Assembly (NCBI RefSeq): GCF_013004105.1
Contig: NZ_CP053085.1
Location: 4,464,001 to 4,528,000 of the forward strand
Direction: 5' to 3'
DNA: 64,000 nt
Origin: Gemmatimonas groenlandica
Lineage (GTDB): Bacteria > Gemmatimonadota > Gemmatimonadetes > Gemmatimonadales > Gemmatimonadaceae
The position numbers and the translations under genes are program-made. Within the stretch, counting starts at the first letter, position 1; every line of letters starts with the position of its first letter. The notes below the pieces were generated by a model. That model saw only the letters and a list, made by a program, of their open reading frames with translations. It did no database searches and had not been told where the DNA came from. Positions 17,920 through 26,787 of the stretch are shown one piece after another.

Positions 17920-18552
17920 ATGGCCACGTCCGATGTGATCTCGCTGCTGGTGATCGACGACCATCCGCTGATTCGCGCGGGGTTGGCGGCCGTCATTGCG
18001 GGGCAGCCGGATCTCCGACTCCTCGACGAGGCCGGCGATGGCGCCGCCGCGATTGAGCTGTATCGAACGCATCGGCCGGACATTGTGTTGATGGACTTGC
18101 GCATGCCGGGCATGGACGGACTCACCGCCATCAAGCGCATCCGCGCGGAATTCCCGAACGCGCGCATTATCGCGCTCTCGAGCTACGATGGCGACGAAGA
18201 CATCCATCGGGCGCTGGCGGCGGGCGCCAGTGGGTATCTCCTGAAAGACATGCTCCGTCGGGATTTGCTGCAAATCATTCGGCAAGTGCACAACGGCTAT
18301 CGTGGTATTCCGCCGGCGGTGGCGCGCAAGTTGGCCGAGCACATCCCGCGACAGGAGCTCACACCGCGTGAACTCGAAGTGCTGGCGATGCTGGCTCGCG
18401 GACGGAGCAATCCGCAGATCGCGACGGCGCTGGGCCGCGCGGAGAGCACCATGAAGGTGCATGTCCGCAGCATTCTGCGAAAACTCGGCACCGACGATCG
18501 CACCGAGGCGGTGATGATTGCCGTTCGTCGCGGCATTCTACATCTCGAGTGA
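17920..18552 (+). CDS. NarL/FixJ-type response regulator (REC + LuxR HTH)
   Basis: The 210-aa protein has a receiver domain (residues 6-120) with the acidic pair in IDDHP, phospho-Asp in DIVLMDLRMPGMDG and Lys in LLKDML. A LuxR helix-turn-helix follows (LTPRELEVLAMLARGRSNPQIATALGRAESTMKVHVRSILRKLG). It is the likely DNA-binding partner of the kinase at 18989. I use the ATG at 17920, which gives a standard regulator N-terminus. It converges on a receiver-only gene 15 bp away. Confidence 0.9.
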   Translation: MATSDVISLLVIDDHPLIRAGLAAVIAGQPDLRLLDEAGDGAAAIELYRTHRPDIVLMDLRMPGMDGLTAIKRIRAEFPNARIIALSSYDGDEDIHRALAAGASGYLLKDMLRRDLLQIIRQVHNGYRGIPPAVARKLAEHIPRQELTPRELEVLAMLARGRSNPQIATALGRAESTMKVHVRSILRKLGTDDRTEAVMIAVRRGILHLE

Positions 18553-18566
18553 TGCCGAGGACGGCG

Positions 18567-18947
18567 TTAGCGGTTGAAGACATCGCGAATGAGTGTGGGC
18601 AAATGGGTGCGCAGCTGATCCTTGAGGAGAAACGCTCTCGCCCCCGCGGTGAGTGCGCGTTCGATATCGGCGTCGCCCTCGAATGTGGTCAGCATGATGA
18701 TGCGCGCCGTGTCGTCAAGTGCGAGGAGGGCGCGCGTGGCGGCCAAGCCGTCCATCACCGGCATGCGCAAGTCCATCAACACGATGTCGGGGTGATGTGC
18801 ATCGTACCGCGCCAGTGCCTGTTCGCCGTTCTCGGCTTCGGCCACGACGGTCATGTCAGCGTGACCGGTAAGCAGCGCGGTCAGACCGTCTCGAATCATC
18901 GGATGGTCATCGACGATCAGCACACGAATGGGGTGAGAGTCTTGCAT
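18567..18947 (-). CDS. Stand-alone receiver domain (NarL-type, no output domain)
   Basis: The 126-aa protein has a full receiver domain (IVDDHPMIRDG, phospho-Asp in DIVLMDLRMPVMDG, conserved Thr in IIMLTTFEG, Lys in FLLKDQ). It stops at RDVFNR, where NarL-type regulators continue into a LuxR domain. No HTH is encoded downstream because the convergent regulator gene begins within 15 bp. It is either a true single-domain regulator (phosphate sink or competitor) or one that lost its output domain. It is divergent from the kinase gene. Confidence 0.8.
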   Translation of the reverse strand: MQDSHPIRVLIVDDHPMIRDGLTALLTGHADMTVVAEAENGEQALARYDAHHPDIVLMDLRMPVMDGLAATRALLALDDTARIIMLTTFEGDADIERALTAGARAFLLKDQLRTHLPTLIRDVFNR

Positions 18948-18988
18948 TCCGGATACTGGAGTGCGCGTCCACGTGTGCGCATCCTCAC

Positions 18989-21900
18989 ATGGACGTAGTC
19001 GCGCGTTGGCGTTTGTTGCTGGCGACGAGCACAGCGCTGCTCGCGGGCGCGACATCGTTGTCGGCGCAGCCGTCGGCGCAGTCGTCGGCGCAGTCGTCGG
19101 CGCAGTCGTCGGCGCAGTCGTCGGCGCAGTCGTCGATGCGCCGGCTGGTCGACTTGCATCACACGTCGTGGACGGCGCGCGAAGGGCTACCGGAGTCCGG
19201 TGTGGTGGCGCCGATGCGTAGCCCGGACGGCTATCTCTGGCTCGGGACCAGCGATGCGCTGATACGGTTTGATGGCGTGCGCTTCGTGCGGGTGGACTCG
19301 TCGACGGCGTCGGTGCTGCAGAGTGCGGCCGTGGGATACCTCTCGCCAAAATTGGTGGACCGGGCCGGGCGCTTGTGGATTTCCCGCCCGGACGGTGCGC
19401 TCGTGGTGTACGAACGGGGCGCGTTCCGCGAGGTGCTGAGCGCCGACTCGTCGCGTGGGCCCGTGGCTGAACTCATTGAAGATGGCAACGGTCGACTGTG
19501 GGCACGAGCGCGACGCGTGTTCGTGCTTCGTGGCGGCCGGCCGGAGGCGCCCCCACTTCCGGCGGCGATCGATGCGCGCGAAGTGTCCGGTATCGCTGCC
19601 GACTCCGGCGGCGGCCTTCTGATTGGCACCACGACTGGACAGCTGTGGCATTTGAGCCCGACGGGTGCGATTCGGCTCCCTTCCACGGGGACGCCAAACC
19701 TTCGTCCGTTACTTCAGGATCACGGCGGACGCATCTGGTTCATGCAGAATGGTTTCCAAAGCCAGTTGAACGGCGTCACGACGACCATCAAGCCGCCAAC
19801 GGGCACCGCGAGCGTCGGCGGTACTGTTGCCGCCGAATTGAACGACGGTTCGGTGGTACTGGCGACCCGCGGATACGGGCTGTTGCGCTGGCGTGACGGC
19901 CGTGTGGATCAGTTTTCGGAAGCGGCGGGCCTGACCGATGCCGTCGTGCGTGGGTTGCATCAGGATGACGACGGGAGCTTATGGGTCACGACCGACGCGG
20001 GACTCGATCGACTACGCATTGCGCCCTTCATCACGCTGGGAAAAGGACATGCGCTGCCGTTCCAGTCGCCGACCTCGATTGTGGCGGATGCTGACGGTTC
20101 GCTGTGGATGGCCGCATTCAACGCACGGGCGCTGTATCGGTTGCACGGCGGCGCGGTTCGTGGCGCCGATTCCGCGTTGCGCGTGGACAGTGTTCTGCCC
20201 CCTGGAGACCTGCCGATTCTGCTCGCGACCGCGTCGCCGGCTGGCGGGCCGTGGGTGTACGATCTGCGCCATCAGTTCTATCGCGTGGTCGATGGACGGG
20301 TACGCCCCGTGCCAGGATTGCTGGTGGCATCCAACACCGGCATCCACGCGCTTGAAGATGCGCGCGGTAGCTTGTGGCTCGGCAATTCTCCGACCGGTTT
20401 GCGCATCTGGCGGAACGGGACGCTGACACGACTGGTAATTCCTGATGAGTCGGCGCGTACGCTGATTGTGGGGATCACACAGGATGCGCGCGGCGCCGTC
20501 TGGGTGTCGATGCGCAACCCGAGCCAGCTGATACAGTACGCGAGTGACACCGTCGTGTCGCGCATCACGTCGCCGGGCGGTGCGCGGCTGCCGATGACCA
20601 ATGTGCTGTCGGAGGGGGGCGATACACTCTGGGCGAACGCTGATGGGACGTTGTTGCGCCTCATCGGCACTCGCGCCGCGACGGTGAAGATTCCATCCAT
20701 CGAGCTGCTGCTGCGTACGCCGTATCCATCGCTCCTCGTCGCGGCGGGATATCTGTGGTTCGGCGGTGAATCGGCATTGGGCCGCATTCCGCTCGCCGCC
20801 TTGCATCACGCCGCCGATAGCGCTGGTCGTCCTCCTCCCGTGCCCGAGTTTTTTGGCTCAGCGGACGGACTACGCAGCGCGAAGCTGACCAACTTGATCC
20901 GGAAGTCGGCGGCCACGGCGGCCGATGGACGCTTGTGGTTTGTCACGCCCGCGGGGCTGGCCGTGGTGTCTCCGGCTGAGCTGCGGCGAACGTCTCGAGT
21001 GGCGCGCGCCGTCGTTGAAGAGGTGCGCGTGAATGGGGTCGTCAGCCCGTCGCCAATCATTCCGCCCAATCCCGAGCGCGTGGAGATTCATTTCACGGCC
21101 ACTGAGCTGTTCGCGCCCGAGCGGGTCCACATTCAGTATCGTCTGGACGGTGCCGACGGCGACTGGGTGACCGCCACCGGAACGCGCAGTGCGATGTACA
21201 CGCAATTGCGCCATGGCCGCTATCGCTTTCGTGTGCGCGCGTGGAATGATGATGACGCGACAGGCGCGGAGGCGACGCTCGAGCTGCGAGTGGTGCCAGC
21301 CTGGTATCAAACGTGGTGGTTCGCCGTGGTGCTGGTGGTGACGGTGTTGGCGATCACGACGGCCCTCGTTCGCGCGCGGCTGAAAGAGAAAGAACGGCGG
21401 GCGGCGGAACGACTGCAGGCACGCTTCGACGCGGAACTGTCCGAGCGCACGCGGCTGGCGCGCGACCTGCACGACACGCTCTTACAGGGGCTCACCGGTA
21501 TCACCCTGCAAATTCAAGCGGTGCAGGACTCACTGATCCGCGAGCCAGAGGCGGCGCACACGGCGCTGGGACGAATTCTCGATATGACCGATACGACGTT
21601 ACGAGAATCACGGAGCATGGTGTGGGAGATGCGGGCGCCGGAGCTGAACGCGCAACCGCTGCCGGTGGCGCTGGAGTCGGCGGCGCTGTCGTTGGTAGGG
21701 ACATCGGGTATCGCCCTGACATTCGATGTCACCGGAGCGCCTCATCGTCTCGCGCTCGATACCGAAACCACGATTCTGCGCGTCGGGCGTGAGGCCATCG
21801 CGAACGCGGTACGCCATTCCGGGGCGTCAACGCTGCGCGTGACGTTGTCGTACGAAGCGGCGCGCGTATGCCTGATCGTGCAAGACAACGGCCGTGGCAT

Positions 21901-22057
21901 GAGTCCGGATCAAGAGTCGGTGGGTATTGCCAACGGGCACTGGGGATTGCGCGGCATGCGCGAGCGCGCGACGCACGCGGGCGGAATGCTCTCGATTGAC
22001 GGCGCGAACGGCGATGGGACGACGTTGCTGTTGTGTCTGCCATCGGCGATGTCATAG
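18989..22057 (+). CDS. Sensor histidine kinase with two-component propeller and triple-Tyr domain
   Basis: The 1022-aa protein has a signal peptide (about 1-25), a Ser/Ala/Gln repeat linker and a periplasmic Reg_prop beta-propeller (about 50-690; blades such as DGYLWLGTSDALIRFDG). A Y_Y_Y domain follows (about 695-765), then one membrane helix (about 772-790), a HisKA_3 domain with His in RLARDLHDTLLQG (about 827), and a HATPase_c domain (REAIANAVRHSG, DNGRGM). It senses an extracytoplasmic signal and phosphorylates NarL-type regulators, two of which are adjacent. It is divergent from the receiver-only gene. Confidence 0.93.
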   Translation: MDVVARWRLLLATSTALLAGATSLSAQPSAQSSAQSSAQSSAQSSAQSSMRRLVDLHHTSWTAREGLPESGVVAPMRSPDGYLWLGTSDALIRFDGVRFVRVDSSTASVLQSAAVGYLSPKLVDRAGRLWISRPDGALVVYERGAFREVLSADSSRGPVAELIEDGNGRLWARARRVFVLRGGRPEAPPLPAAIDAREVSGIAADSGGGLLIGTTTGQLWHLSPTGAIRLPSTGTPNLRPLLQDHGGRIWFMQNGFQSQLNGVTTTIKPPTGTASVGGTVAAELNDGSVVLATRGYGLLRWRDGRVDQFSEAAGLTDAVVRGLHQDDDGSLWVTTDAGLDRLRIAPFITLGKGHALPFQSPTSIVADADGSLWMAAFNARALYRLHGGAVRGADSALRVDSVLPPGDLPILLATASPAGGPWVYDLRHQFYRVVDGRVRPVPGLLVASNTGIHALEDARGSLWLGNSPTGLRIWRNGTLTRLVIPDESARTLIVGITQDARGAVWVSMRNPSQLIQYASDTVVSRITSPGGARLPMTNVLSEGGDTLWANADGTLLRLIGTRAATVKIPSIELLLRTPYPSLLVAAGYLWFGGESALGRIPLAALHHAADSAGRPPPVPEFFGSADGLRSAKLTNLIRKSAATAADGRLWFVTPAGLAVVSPAELRRTSRVARAVVEEVRVNGVVSPSPIIPPNPERVEIHFTATELFAPERVHIQYRLDGADGDWVTATGTRSAMYTQLRHGRYRFRVRAWNDDDATGAEATLELRVVPAWYQTWWFAVVLVVTVLAITTALVRARLKEKERRAAERLQARFDAELSERTRLARDLHDTLLQGLTGITLQIQAVQDSLIREPEAAHTALGRILDMTDTTLRESRSMVWEMRAPELNAQPLPVALESAALSLVGTSGIALTFDVTGAPHRLALDTETTILRVGREAIANAVRHSGASTLRVTLSYEAARVCLIVQDNGRGMSPDQESVGIANGHWGLRGMRERATHAGGMLSIDGANGDGTTLLLCLPSAMS
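19061..19132 (+). repeat. 12-bp tandem repeat inside the kinase gene
   Basis: Six units of TCGGCGCAGTCG (first unit with one change) lie end to end just after the signal peptide, coding for repeated SAQS. The unit is a multiple of three, so gain or loss of units would change linker length without breaking the frame. Confidence 0.85.
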
Positions 22058-22078
22058 CTCGACGAGCCGAATACGCCC

Positions 22079-22092
22079 GTCGACGTAGGGAA
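22079..22092. promoter_or_regulatory. Half-palindrome shared with the response-regulator promoter
   Basis: The minus strand reads CCCTACGTCGAC, identical over 12 bases to the site at 17870. It lies about 90 bp upstream of the alpha/beta hydrolase start, a plausible activator distance. Confidence 0.4.
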
Positions 22093-22176
22093 TGACTCTT
22101 CGACGGAACGATTCGACGGAAGTGCGTTCGCGCTACTGTCTGCGGTGAGTCCATACACCTCACCCAGGAGACTACA

Positions 22177-23040
22177 ATGACGGCAGCAGCATCGATCGAA
22201 ACACGCGAAGAGAAGATCGAGAGCATCGGCGGTACGATGATTCACGTCCGGTCGTGGCGACCGGAAACGGCACCGCGCGGCGTAGTGGTGATCTGTCACG
22301 GCGTCCTCTCGCACAGCGGATACTACGGCTGGGCGGCCGAGCAACTCGTCGCGGCAGGATACGCCGTGTATGCGCTCGACCTGCGCGGACGAGGACTCTC
22401 AGACGGCGAGCGCTTCTTCATTCACGCCATCGACGAATACCTCGGCGATGTCGGCGCCACCATCACGCTCGCAAAATCTCGCGAGCCCAGACTACCCGTC
22501 TTTCTGCTTGGTCACAGCGCCGGCGGCGTGATTTCGACGGTGTACGCGCTGGATCATCAGCACGACCTCGCTGGTCTCGTCTGCGAAAGCTTTGCCTTCC
22601 AGGTGTACGCGCCCGACCTCGCGGTGGCCGCGCTCAAGGGACTGGAACACATCATACCGCACGCGCGCGTGCTCAAGCTGCCGATTGATGGGTTCTCGCG
22701 CGACAAGGACGCCGTCGCCGCGATGAAAGGTGACCCGCTGCTGGCCAACGAAGCGCAGCCGATCGGTACCGTGGCCGAACTCGCCCGCGCGGGTGATCGG
22801 CTACGGAAGGAATTCCCGCACTTCACGATGCCCGTGATGATCCTGCACGGCACGGCCGATATTGTGACCAAGCCGGGCGGGAGTCAGCAGTTCTTCGATT
22901 CGGCGGGATCGACGGACAAGACGTTGAAGCTGTACGAGGGACATTTCCACGACTTGCTCAATGACGTGGACAAAGAGCTGGTGATGGCGGACATCACCGG
23001 CTGGATTGTGGCGCGGACGAAGGACGCGGTCGCGCACTAA
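22177..23040 (+). CDS. Alpha/beta hydrolase (monoacylglycerol lipase/lysophospholipase-like)
   Basis: The 287-aa protein has the Hydrolase_4 pattern: VVVICHGVLSHSGYYGWAAEQL, DLRGRGLSDGER, nucleophile elbow LGHSAGG (Ser near 117), Asp in LHGTADIVTKP and His in EGHFHDLLND. No signal peptide is seen, so it is probably cytoplasmic. AGGAG precedes the ATG. It lies just downstream of the kinase gene and carries an upstream motif shared with the response-regulator promoter, so it may be a target of that system. Confidence 0.88.
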   Translation: MTAAASIETREEKIESIGGTMIHVRSWRPETAPRGVVVICHGVLSHSGYYGWAAEQLVAAGYAVYALDLRGRGLSDGERFFIHAIDEYLGDVGATITLAKSREPRLPVFLLGHSAGGVISTVYALDHQHDLAGLVCESFAFQVYAPDLAVAALKGLEHIIPHARVLKLPIDGFSRDKDAVAAMKGDPLLANEAQPIGTVAELARAGDRLRKEFPHFTMPVMILHGTADIVTKPGGSQQFFDSAGSTDKTLKLYEGHFHDLLNDVDKELVMADITGWIVARTKDAVAH

Positions 23041-23050
23041 TCGACGGCGG

Positions 23051-23081
23051 TGGCGCGCCATCGACGGCAGATGGCGCGCCA
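23051..23081 (+). terminator. Hairpin after the hydrolase gene
   Basis: TGGCGCGCCAT (23051-23061) and ATGGCGCGCCA (23071-23081) are perfect 11-bp arms around a 9-nt loop, ten bases after the stop. There is no T run, but the position fits transcription termination. Confidence 0.5.
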
Positions 23082-23225
23082 GGTCCGGGGCGGAACAATG
23101 CCGCGGCGTCGGGCTCGCCATGGCGCGTCGCGTACCGCGCTCCTGAAACTGGCGGTTAGGATGTTCGTAGGGCCGATGAGCACCCGTCCCGATCGCTCCC
23201 ACCGCTACGCGTCGAGCACGCCCTC

Positions 23226-23930
23226 ATGCCTCAGCAAACCACCAACATCCCTGGAATGCCCGCGTCGGTCAGTTATACCGCAAATGAGGTGCTGTTGAGG
23301 TCGCTGCAGCAACGGCGTGAGGTGCTCGCGGATCAGTACGAAACCGCCATGCGCAGTCGCGGCCAGATCGGACAGGAGCGACTGAACGCCCAGGCCCGCG
23401 GTGATGCGTCGATGGTCCGGGAGTATGACGTCACCATTGAACGACTCGGCACGCGAATGCGGGAGATCGAGCGCTCCATCGAAGGGGTCGACCGACAAAT
23501 CGACGTCGCGATGAAACAGACCGGCCTGTCGGAGTCGCCGCTGACCGTGACATCGACCGAACCCGCGGCGTCAACACCCCTCTCGATCTCGGTGCTCACG
23601 ACCGCGTCCGAGCAGCTACTGGTGACGCAACGCCTCCAGTTCCAGAAGATGATGATGGCGGAAGCGGCGGTACTGCTGGCGCTCGGTGCATTGCTCTGGC
23701 GCTTCGGCTTTCTGCGTGGCCGACGACAGGCCCCGCGCGTCGACGCGCCGCGAGACGAGAGCAGACTGCAGGAGTCGATCGACGCGATCGCCATTGAAGT
23801 GGAGCGACTGTCCGAAGGTCAACGCTTCGTCAACAACGTCATGTCGGCGCGTCGTGTCGATCGGGACGTCGCGCCGGCACAGCCACCACTGCCCGCGCCG
23901 AACGAAACGTCCTGGATTACGCCGCACTGA
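23226..23930 (+). CDS. Coiled-coil membrane protein, unknown
   Basis: The 234-aa product has a long charged coiled coil (about residues 20-100; RREVLADQYETAMRSRGQIGQERL, TIERLGTRMREIERSIEGVDRQI). One membrane helix (about 145-160, MMMAEAAVLLALGALLWRF) and a second short charged helix follow. A stalk-like architecture is evident but no catalytic motif. Function unknown. Confidence 0.65.
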   Translation: MPQQTTNIPGMPASVSYTANEVLLRSLQQRREVLADQYETAMRSRGQIGQERLNAQARGDASMVREYDVTIERLGTRMREIERSIEGVDRQIDVAMKQTGLSESPLTVTSTEPAASTPLSISVLTTASEQLLVTQRLQFQKMMMAEAAVLLALGALLWRFGFLRGRRQAPRVDAPRDESRLQESIDAIAIEVERLSEGQRFVNNVMSARRVDRDVAPAQPPLPAPNETSWITPH

Positions 23931-23972
23931 ACGTGTAGTGCTCGACGCCACTCACGCATCGGCTCCCGCCGT

Positions 23973-24212
23973 TCAGTCCTTGCGCAGGCTGAACGTATCG
24001 ATCTGTCGTGAGTCGAGCACCTCGGCGGCGATCTCGGGTTGCTTCCAGAGCTGCACCCAGTACGCCTCCGTGGCGGACTTCACCTTCTCCAACGCTTCCT
24101 TGTTGGCGACACCGTCGGGCTGTGTGACGAGATACTCGGCCAGCGGGCTATAGATCGCGCGCACAGAGTCGGCGAAGACGGAATCACGTTGCCGCAACCC
24201 GTCTACTATCAT
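23973..24212 (-). CDS. Small hypothetical protein divergent from blaI
   Basis: The 79-aa product is helical and charged (GLRQRDSVFADSVRAIYSPLAEYLVTQ; KVKSATEAYWVQLWKQPEIAAEVLDS) with no signal or membrane segment as read from the ATG at 24212. It may be a fragment of a larger exported protein whose N-terminus is lost. Its start lies next to the BlaI operator/promoter region, so it may be co-regulated. Confidence 0.5.
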   Translation of the reverse strand: MIVDGLRQRDSVFADSVRAIYSPLAEYLVTQPDGVANKEALEKVKSATEAYWVQLWKQPEIAAEVLDSRQIDTFSLRKD

Positions 24213-24217
24213 CCTAG

Positions 24218-24262
24218 TTGACAAATTGATCTACGATCCACATAGTACTATGCAGATCGTAG
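24218..24262 (+). promoter_or_regulatory. blaI promoter with large palindromic operator
   Basis: TTGACA (24218-24223), a 17-bp spacer and CATAGT (24241-24246) form a promoter. Over it lies a nested palindrome: CTACGATC (24231-24238), CATAGTACTATG (24241-24252), GATCGTAG (24255-24262). A dyad over the -10 upstream of a BlaI/MecI repressor gene is the expected autoregulatory operator. Confidence 0.65.
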
Positions 24263-24298
24263 AACACCCGCGCGCACCCACCTCCCTCCCGTCCCCTC

Positions 24299-24676
24299 GT
24301 GAACGACTCCACGCTCGGCGATCGCGAACTCGACGTCATGTCCTCACTGTGGGAGCTCGGCTCCGGCACCGTGAGCGAAGTGCGGGAGCATCTGGGTGAC
24401 CCCCTCGCGTACACGACGGTGCTCACCGTGCTCCGAAACCTCGAGGCCAAGCACTTCGTGCGGCACGAAGAGGAGGGTCGCGCCCACCGCTACTTCCCAC
24501 TCGTGGAGCGACGGACGGCCCAGCGCAACGCCCTGTCGCGGCTGATGGCCAGCCTCTTCGCGGGCTCGCCGAGTGCGCTGATTGCGCAACTGGTGGACGA
24601 GCATGGGGTGTCCGCCGACGAGCTGCAACAGCTCGCGCGTAAACTCAAAGCGCGGCCGGAGGACGACGCATGCTAG
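24299..24676 (+). CDS. blaI: BlaI/MecI/CopY-family repressor
   Basis: The 125-aa protein is a typical BlaI: winged helix over residues 1-75 (LGDRELDVMSSLWELGSGTVSEVREHL, AYTTVLTVLRNLEAKHFVRHEEEGRAHRYFPLV) and a C-terminal dimerisation and cleavage region. It represses itself and the partner membrane peptidase until the peptidase signals its cleavage. The start is GTG at 24299. Its stop overlaps the start of the M56 gene, indicating translational coupling. Confidence 0.92.
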   Translation: MNDSTLGDRELDVMSSLWELGSGTVSEVREHLGDPLAYTTVLTVLRNLEAKHFVRHEEEGRAHRYFPLVERRTAQRNALSRLMASLFAGSPSALIAQLVDEHGVSADELQQLARKLKARPEDDAC

Positions 24677-26280
24677 GCCTCTGGATGCTGGCGGCAACGG
24701 CCTTCGCGCTGCTGGTGGGTGCGGCGGCGCTCGGGGTGGAGCGCGTGCTCCGCGCCAGGCATTGGCCCACGCGAGCCGTCTGGCTTGGCGCGCTTGGGGT
24801 GGCGTTCGCGTGGCCGCCGATCGCGTGGACTTTCCTCGCTCGACCCGCGTACAGCGCTGGCAGCGCACGCATGGGTGAGGTGACGGCGATGACCGCACCG
24901 CTCACCGACAGGCCGTCCACACTCGTCGATCTGCTGTTCCAGCATCTCGACGTCACGCTCCTCGTGCTCTGGGGCGTGGTTAGCGTGGTCATGTTGCTGC
25001 AGACGGCACGCGCTGTCGTGGTACTGCACCGCATCCGTCATCGCGCCGTTCCCCACGCGATCGATGGCGATGCGGTGCTCGTGTCCGACTCGCTCGGTCC
25101 GGCGGTGATCGGACTTCGCGACATGCACATCGTGATTCCCGCGTGGCTGCTCGATCTCGATGCCCCGCTGCGCGCGCTCGTGCTGCGACATGAGCGCGAA
25201 CACCGGTTGGCGCGCGACCCGTGGTTGGTGTGGCTCTCGGTCGCCGCCACGACGATCGCGCCGTGGAACGCCGGCCTCTGGTTCATCACCAGTCGACTTC
25301 GCCTTGCGATGGAGGTGGACTGCGATGCCCGAACACTCGTCGCTGCCGCCGATCGCCAGCGATACGCCAAGCTGCTGCTCCTCATCGCGCAACGCGGCAG
25401 CTCCGCGCGCTTCGCGCCCATGCTCGCCCATTCCCGTTCACAACTCGCCCGGAGAATCACCGTCATGACTGCTGCCCCTTCTCGACGTCCGATCGCTCAG
25501 GCACTCGTTGCCGGCACCGTGGCGGCGCTCGCGCTCGTTGCCGCGTGCTCCAATCGCGTGAGCGACAACCTCATGGGACCCGCACCCGCCGCTGCGCGAC
25601 AGTCGACCGCGCCGATCGTGGCTGACAAACCGGTGAGCATTCCAGAGGGAAAGCCGTACTTCGAATTTCAGGTGGACAAGCCGGCCGTGATGGCGCCGGG
25701 CAGCAAGGGGCCGATGTATCCCGCGTCGCTGCGCGCGGCGCGTGTCGAAGGTGCGGTCCTCGCGCAGTTCGTGGTGAACCCCGATGGCAAGGCGGACATG
25801 TCCACGTTCAAGGTGCTCAGGACCGCCGATCCACTGTTCGCGGAGGCGGTGCGCGCCTCGTTGGTTGAGATGCAGTTCATGCCAGCGATGGTGGGTGGAC
25901 GCGCCGTGAAACAGCTCGCGCAGCAGCCGTTTCAGTTCTCGCTCGGCGAAGACGCTGCCGCAGCACCGGTGCAGCCGCGCGTTGAATCGGGAGCTACGCT
26001 CGACCAGCAAGCGGCGATCGCACCCGGTGCGGTGGGGCCGGCGTATCCGCCCACGCTTCGCGCCGCCGGCGTCCAGGGGTCGGTGGTGGCGCAGGTGATC
26101 ATCAACGCCGACGGCACGGCCGATATGAGCTCGCTGAAGGTGCTTCGTTCGCCAGATCCGTTGTTCACCGAATCGGTCAAGACGGCGCTGGCGCAGATGA
26201 AGTTCTCACCGGCCACCGTGAAGGGACGGGCGGTGCGGCAATTGATGCAACTGCCGTTCGAGTTCTCGCTGCAGAAGTAG
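24670..26280 (+). CDS. BlaR1-like M56 peptidase with two TonB_C domains
   Basis: The 536-aa protein has membrane helices in its first half and a zinc-protease motif (LRHEREHRLARDP, HExxH near residue 178). A further helix lies near 280 (QALVAGTVAALALVAAC). Two tandem TonB C-terminal-like domains follow (about 345-425 and 455-535), each beginning MxPGxxGPxYPxxLRAAxVxGxVxAQ and ending QPFQFSL or LPFEFSL. M56 proteins with BlaI are signal-transducing proteases. Here the usual penicillin-binding sensor is replaced by duplicated TonB_C domains, a form common in this phylum. Confidence 0.9.
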   Translation: MLGLWMLAATAFALLVGAAALGVERVLRARHWPTRAVWLGALGVAFAWPPIAWTFLARPAYSAGSARMGEVTAMTAPLTDRPSTLVDLLFQHLDVTLLVLWGVVSVVMLLQTARAVVVLHRIRHRAVPHAIDGDAVLVSDSLGPAVIGLRDMHIVIPAWLLDLDAPLRALVLRHEREHRLARDPWLVWLSVAATTIAPWNAGLWFITSRLRLAMEVDCDARTLVAAADRQRYAKLLLLIAQRGSSARFAPMLAHSRSQLARRITVMTAAPSRRPIAQALVAGTVAALALVAACSNRVSDNLMGPAPAAARQSTAPIVADKPVSIPEGKPYFEFQVDKPAVMAPGSKGPMYPASLRAARVEGAVLAQFVVNPDGKADMSTFKVLRTADPLFAEAVRASLVEMQFMPAMVGGRAVKQLAQQPFQFSLGEDAAAAPVQPRVESGATLDQQAAIAPGAVGPAYPPTLRAAGVQGSVVAQVIINADGTADMSSLKVLRSPDPLFTESVKTALAQMKFSPATVKGRAVRQLMQLPFEFSLQK

Positions 26281-26536
26281 TCGGTGCATCGCTCGGGTGG
26301 TGCCTGCCGGTGGAGCGCGCGACTCGCATCCAGCCGGTAGGCATGCGCGGTGCAGGACCCACGCTGTGATGAAGACCGTCGCGGTGGCGCGGCGAACCGG
26401 GTCCACTTCGCGTTAGTGCGCGTCGTCGACGCTCGAGCTGCGGTACCGGCGGCCTCGCGACGCAAAGCGGATCAATGCGTCGCGGGTGACGGAAGGCGCG
26501 CGAGTGGAATGGACGTCGGTTCGACCGCGAGCTGGT

Positions 26537-26787
26537 GACGCAGGTGACGCGAGCGTAGCGGTCACGACACGTGCGTTCTGCGTCATGGCCCATACTGTCG
26601 GTGATGCGGCGTTGCGCATTCGCTCGGTCGAGCGAATATCCGAGGAGGAATACACACGGTGACCAAACGCGTGGATGCTGTGAAATGGCGGGGTTGCGAC
26701 GTGGCGGGCCGAATGGGATTGTAAGCGATGCGCCGGAACTCGACCGCCGTCACGGTGGTATGTCGGTCGAGCGAACAGGTGTTCGGC
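26537..26787 (+). repeat. 250-bp intergenic repeat, copy B, at the left edge of cassette array B
   Basis: Full-length relative of 1613-1861, beginning with a hairpin (arms near 26537 and 26560-26577) and ending AGGTGTTCGGC, an attC-like right end. The hicBA cassette follows. The preceding 26281-26536 shows no supported gene. The central block GGCGGGGTTGCGACGTGGCG is nearly identical in both copies. Confidence 0.6.

Noticed and set aside
19061-19132. Tandem repeats as a CRISPR array
   Set aside because: Units are 12 bp, contiguous, without spacers, and in frame within a kinase gene.
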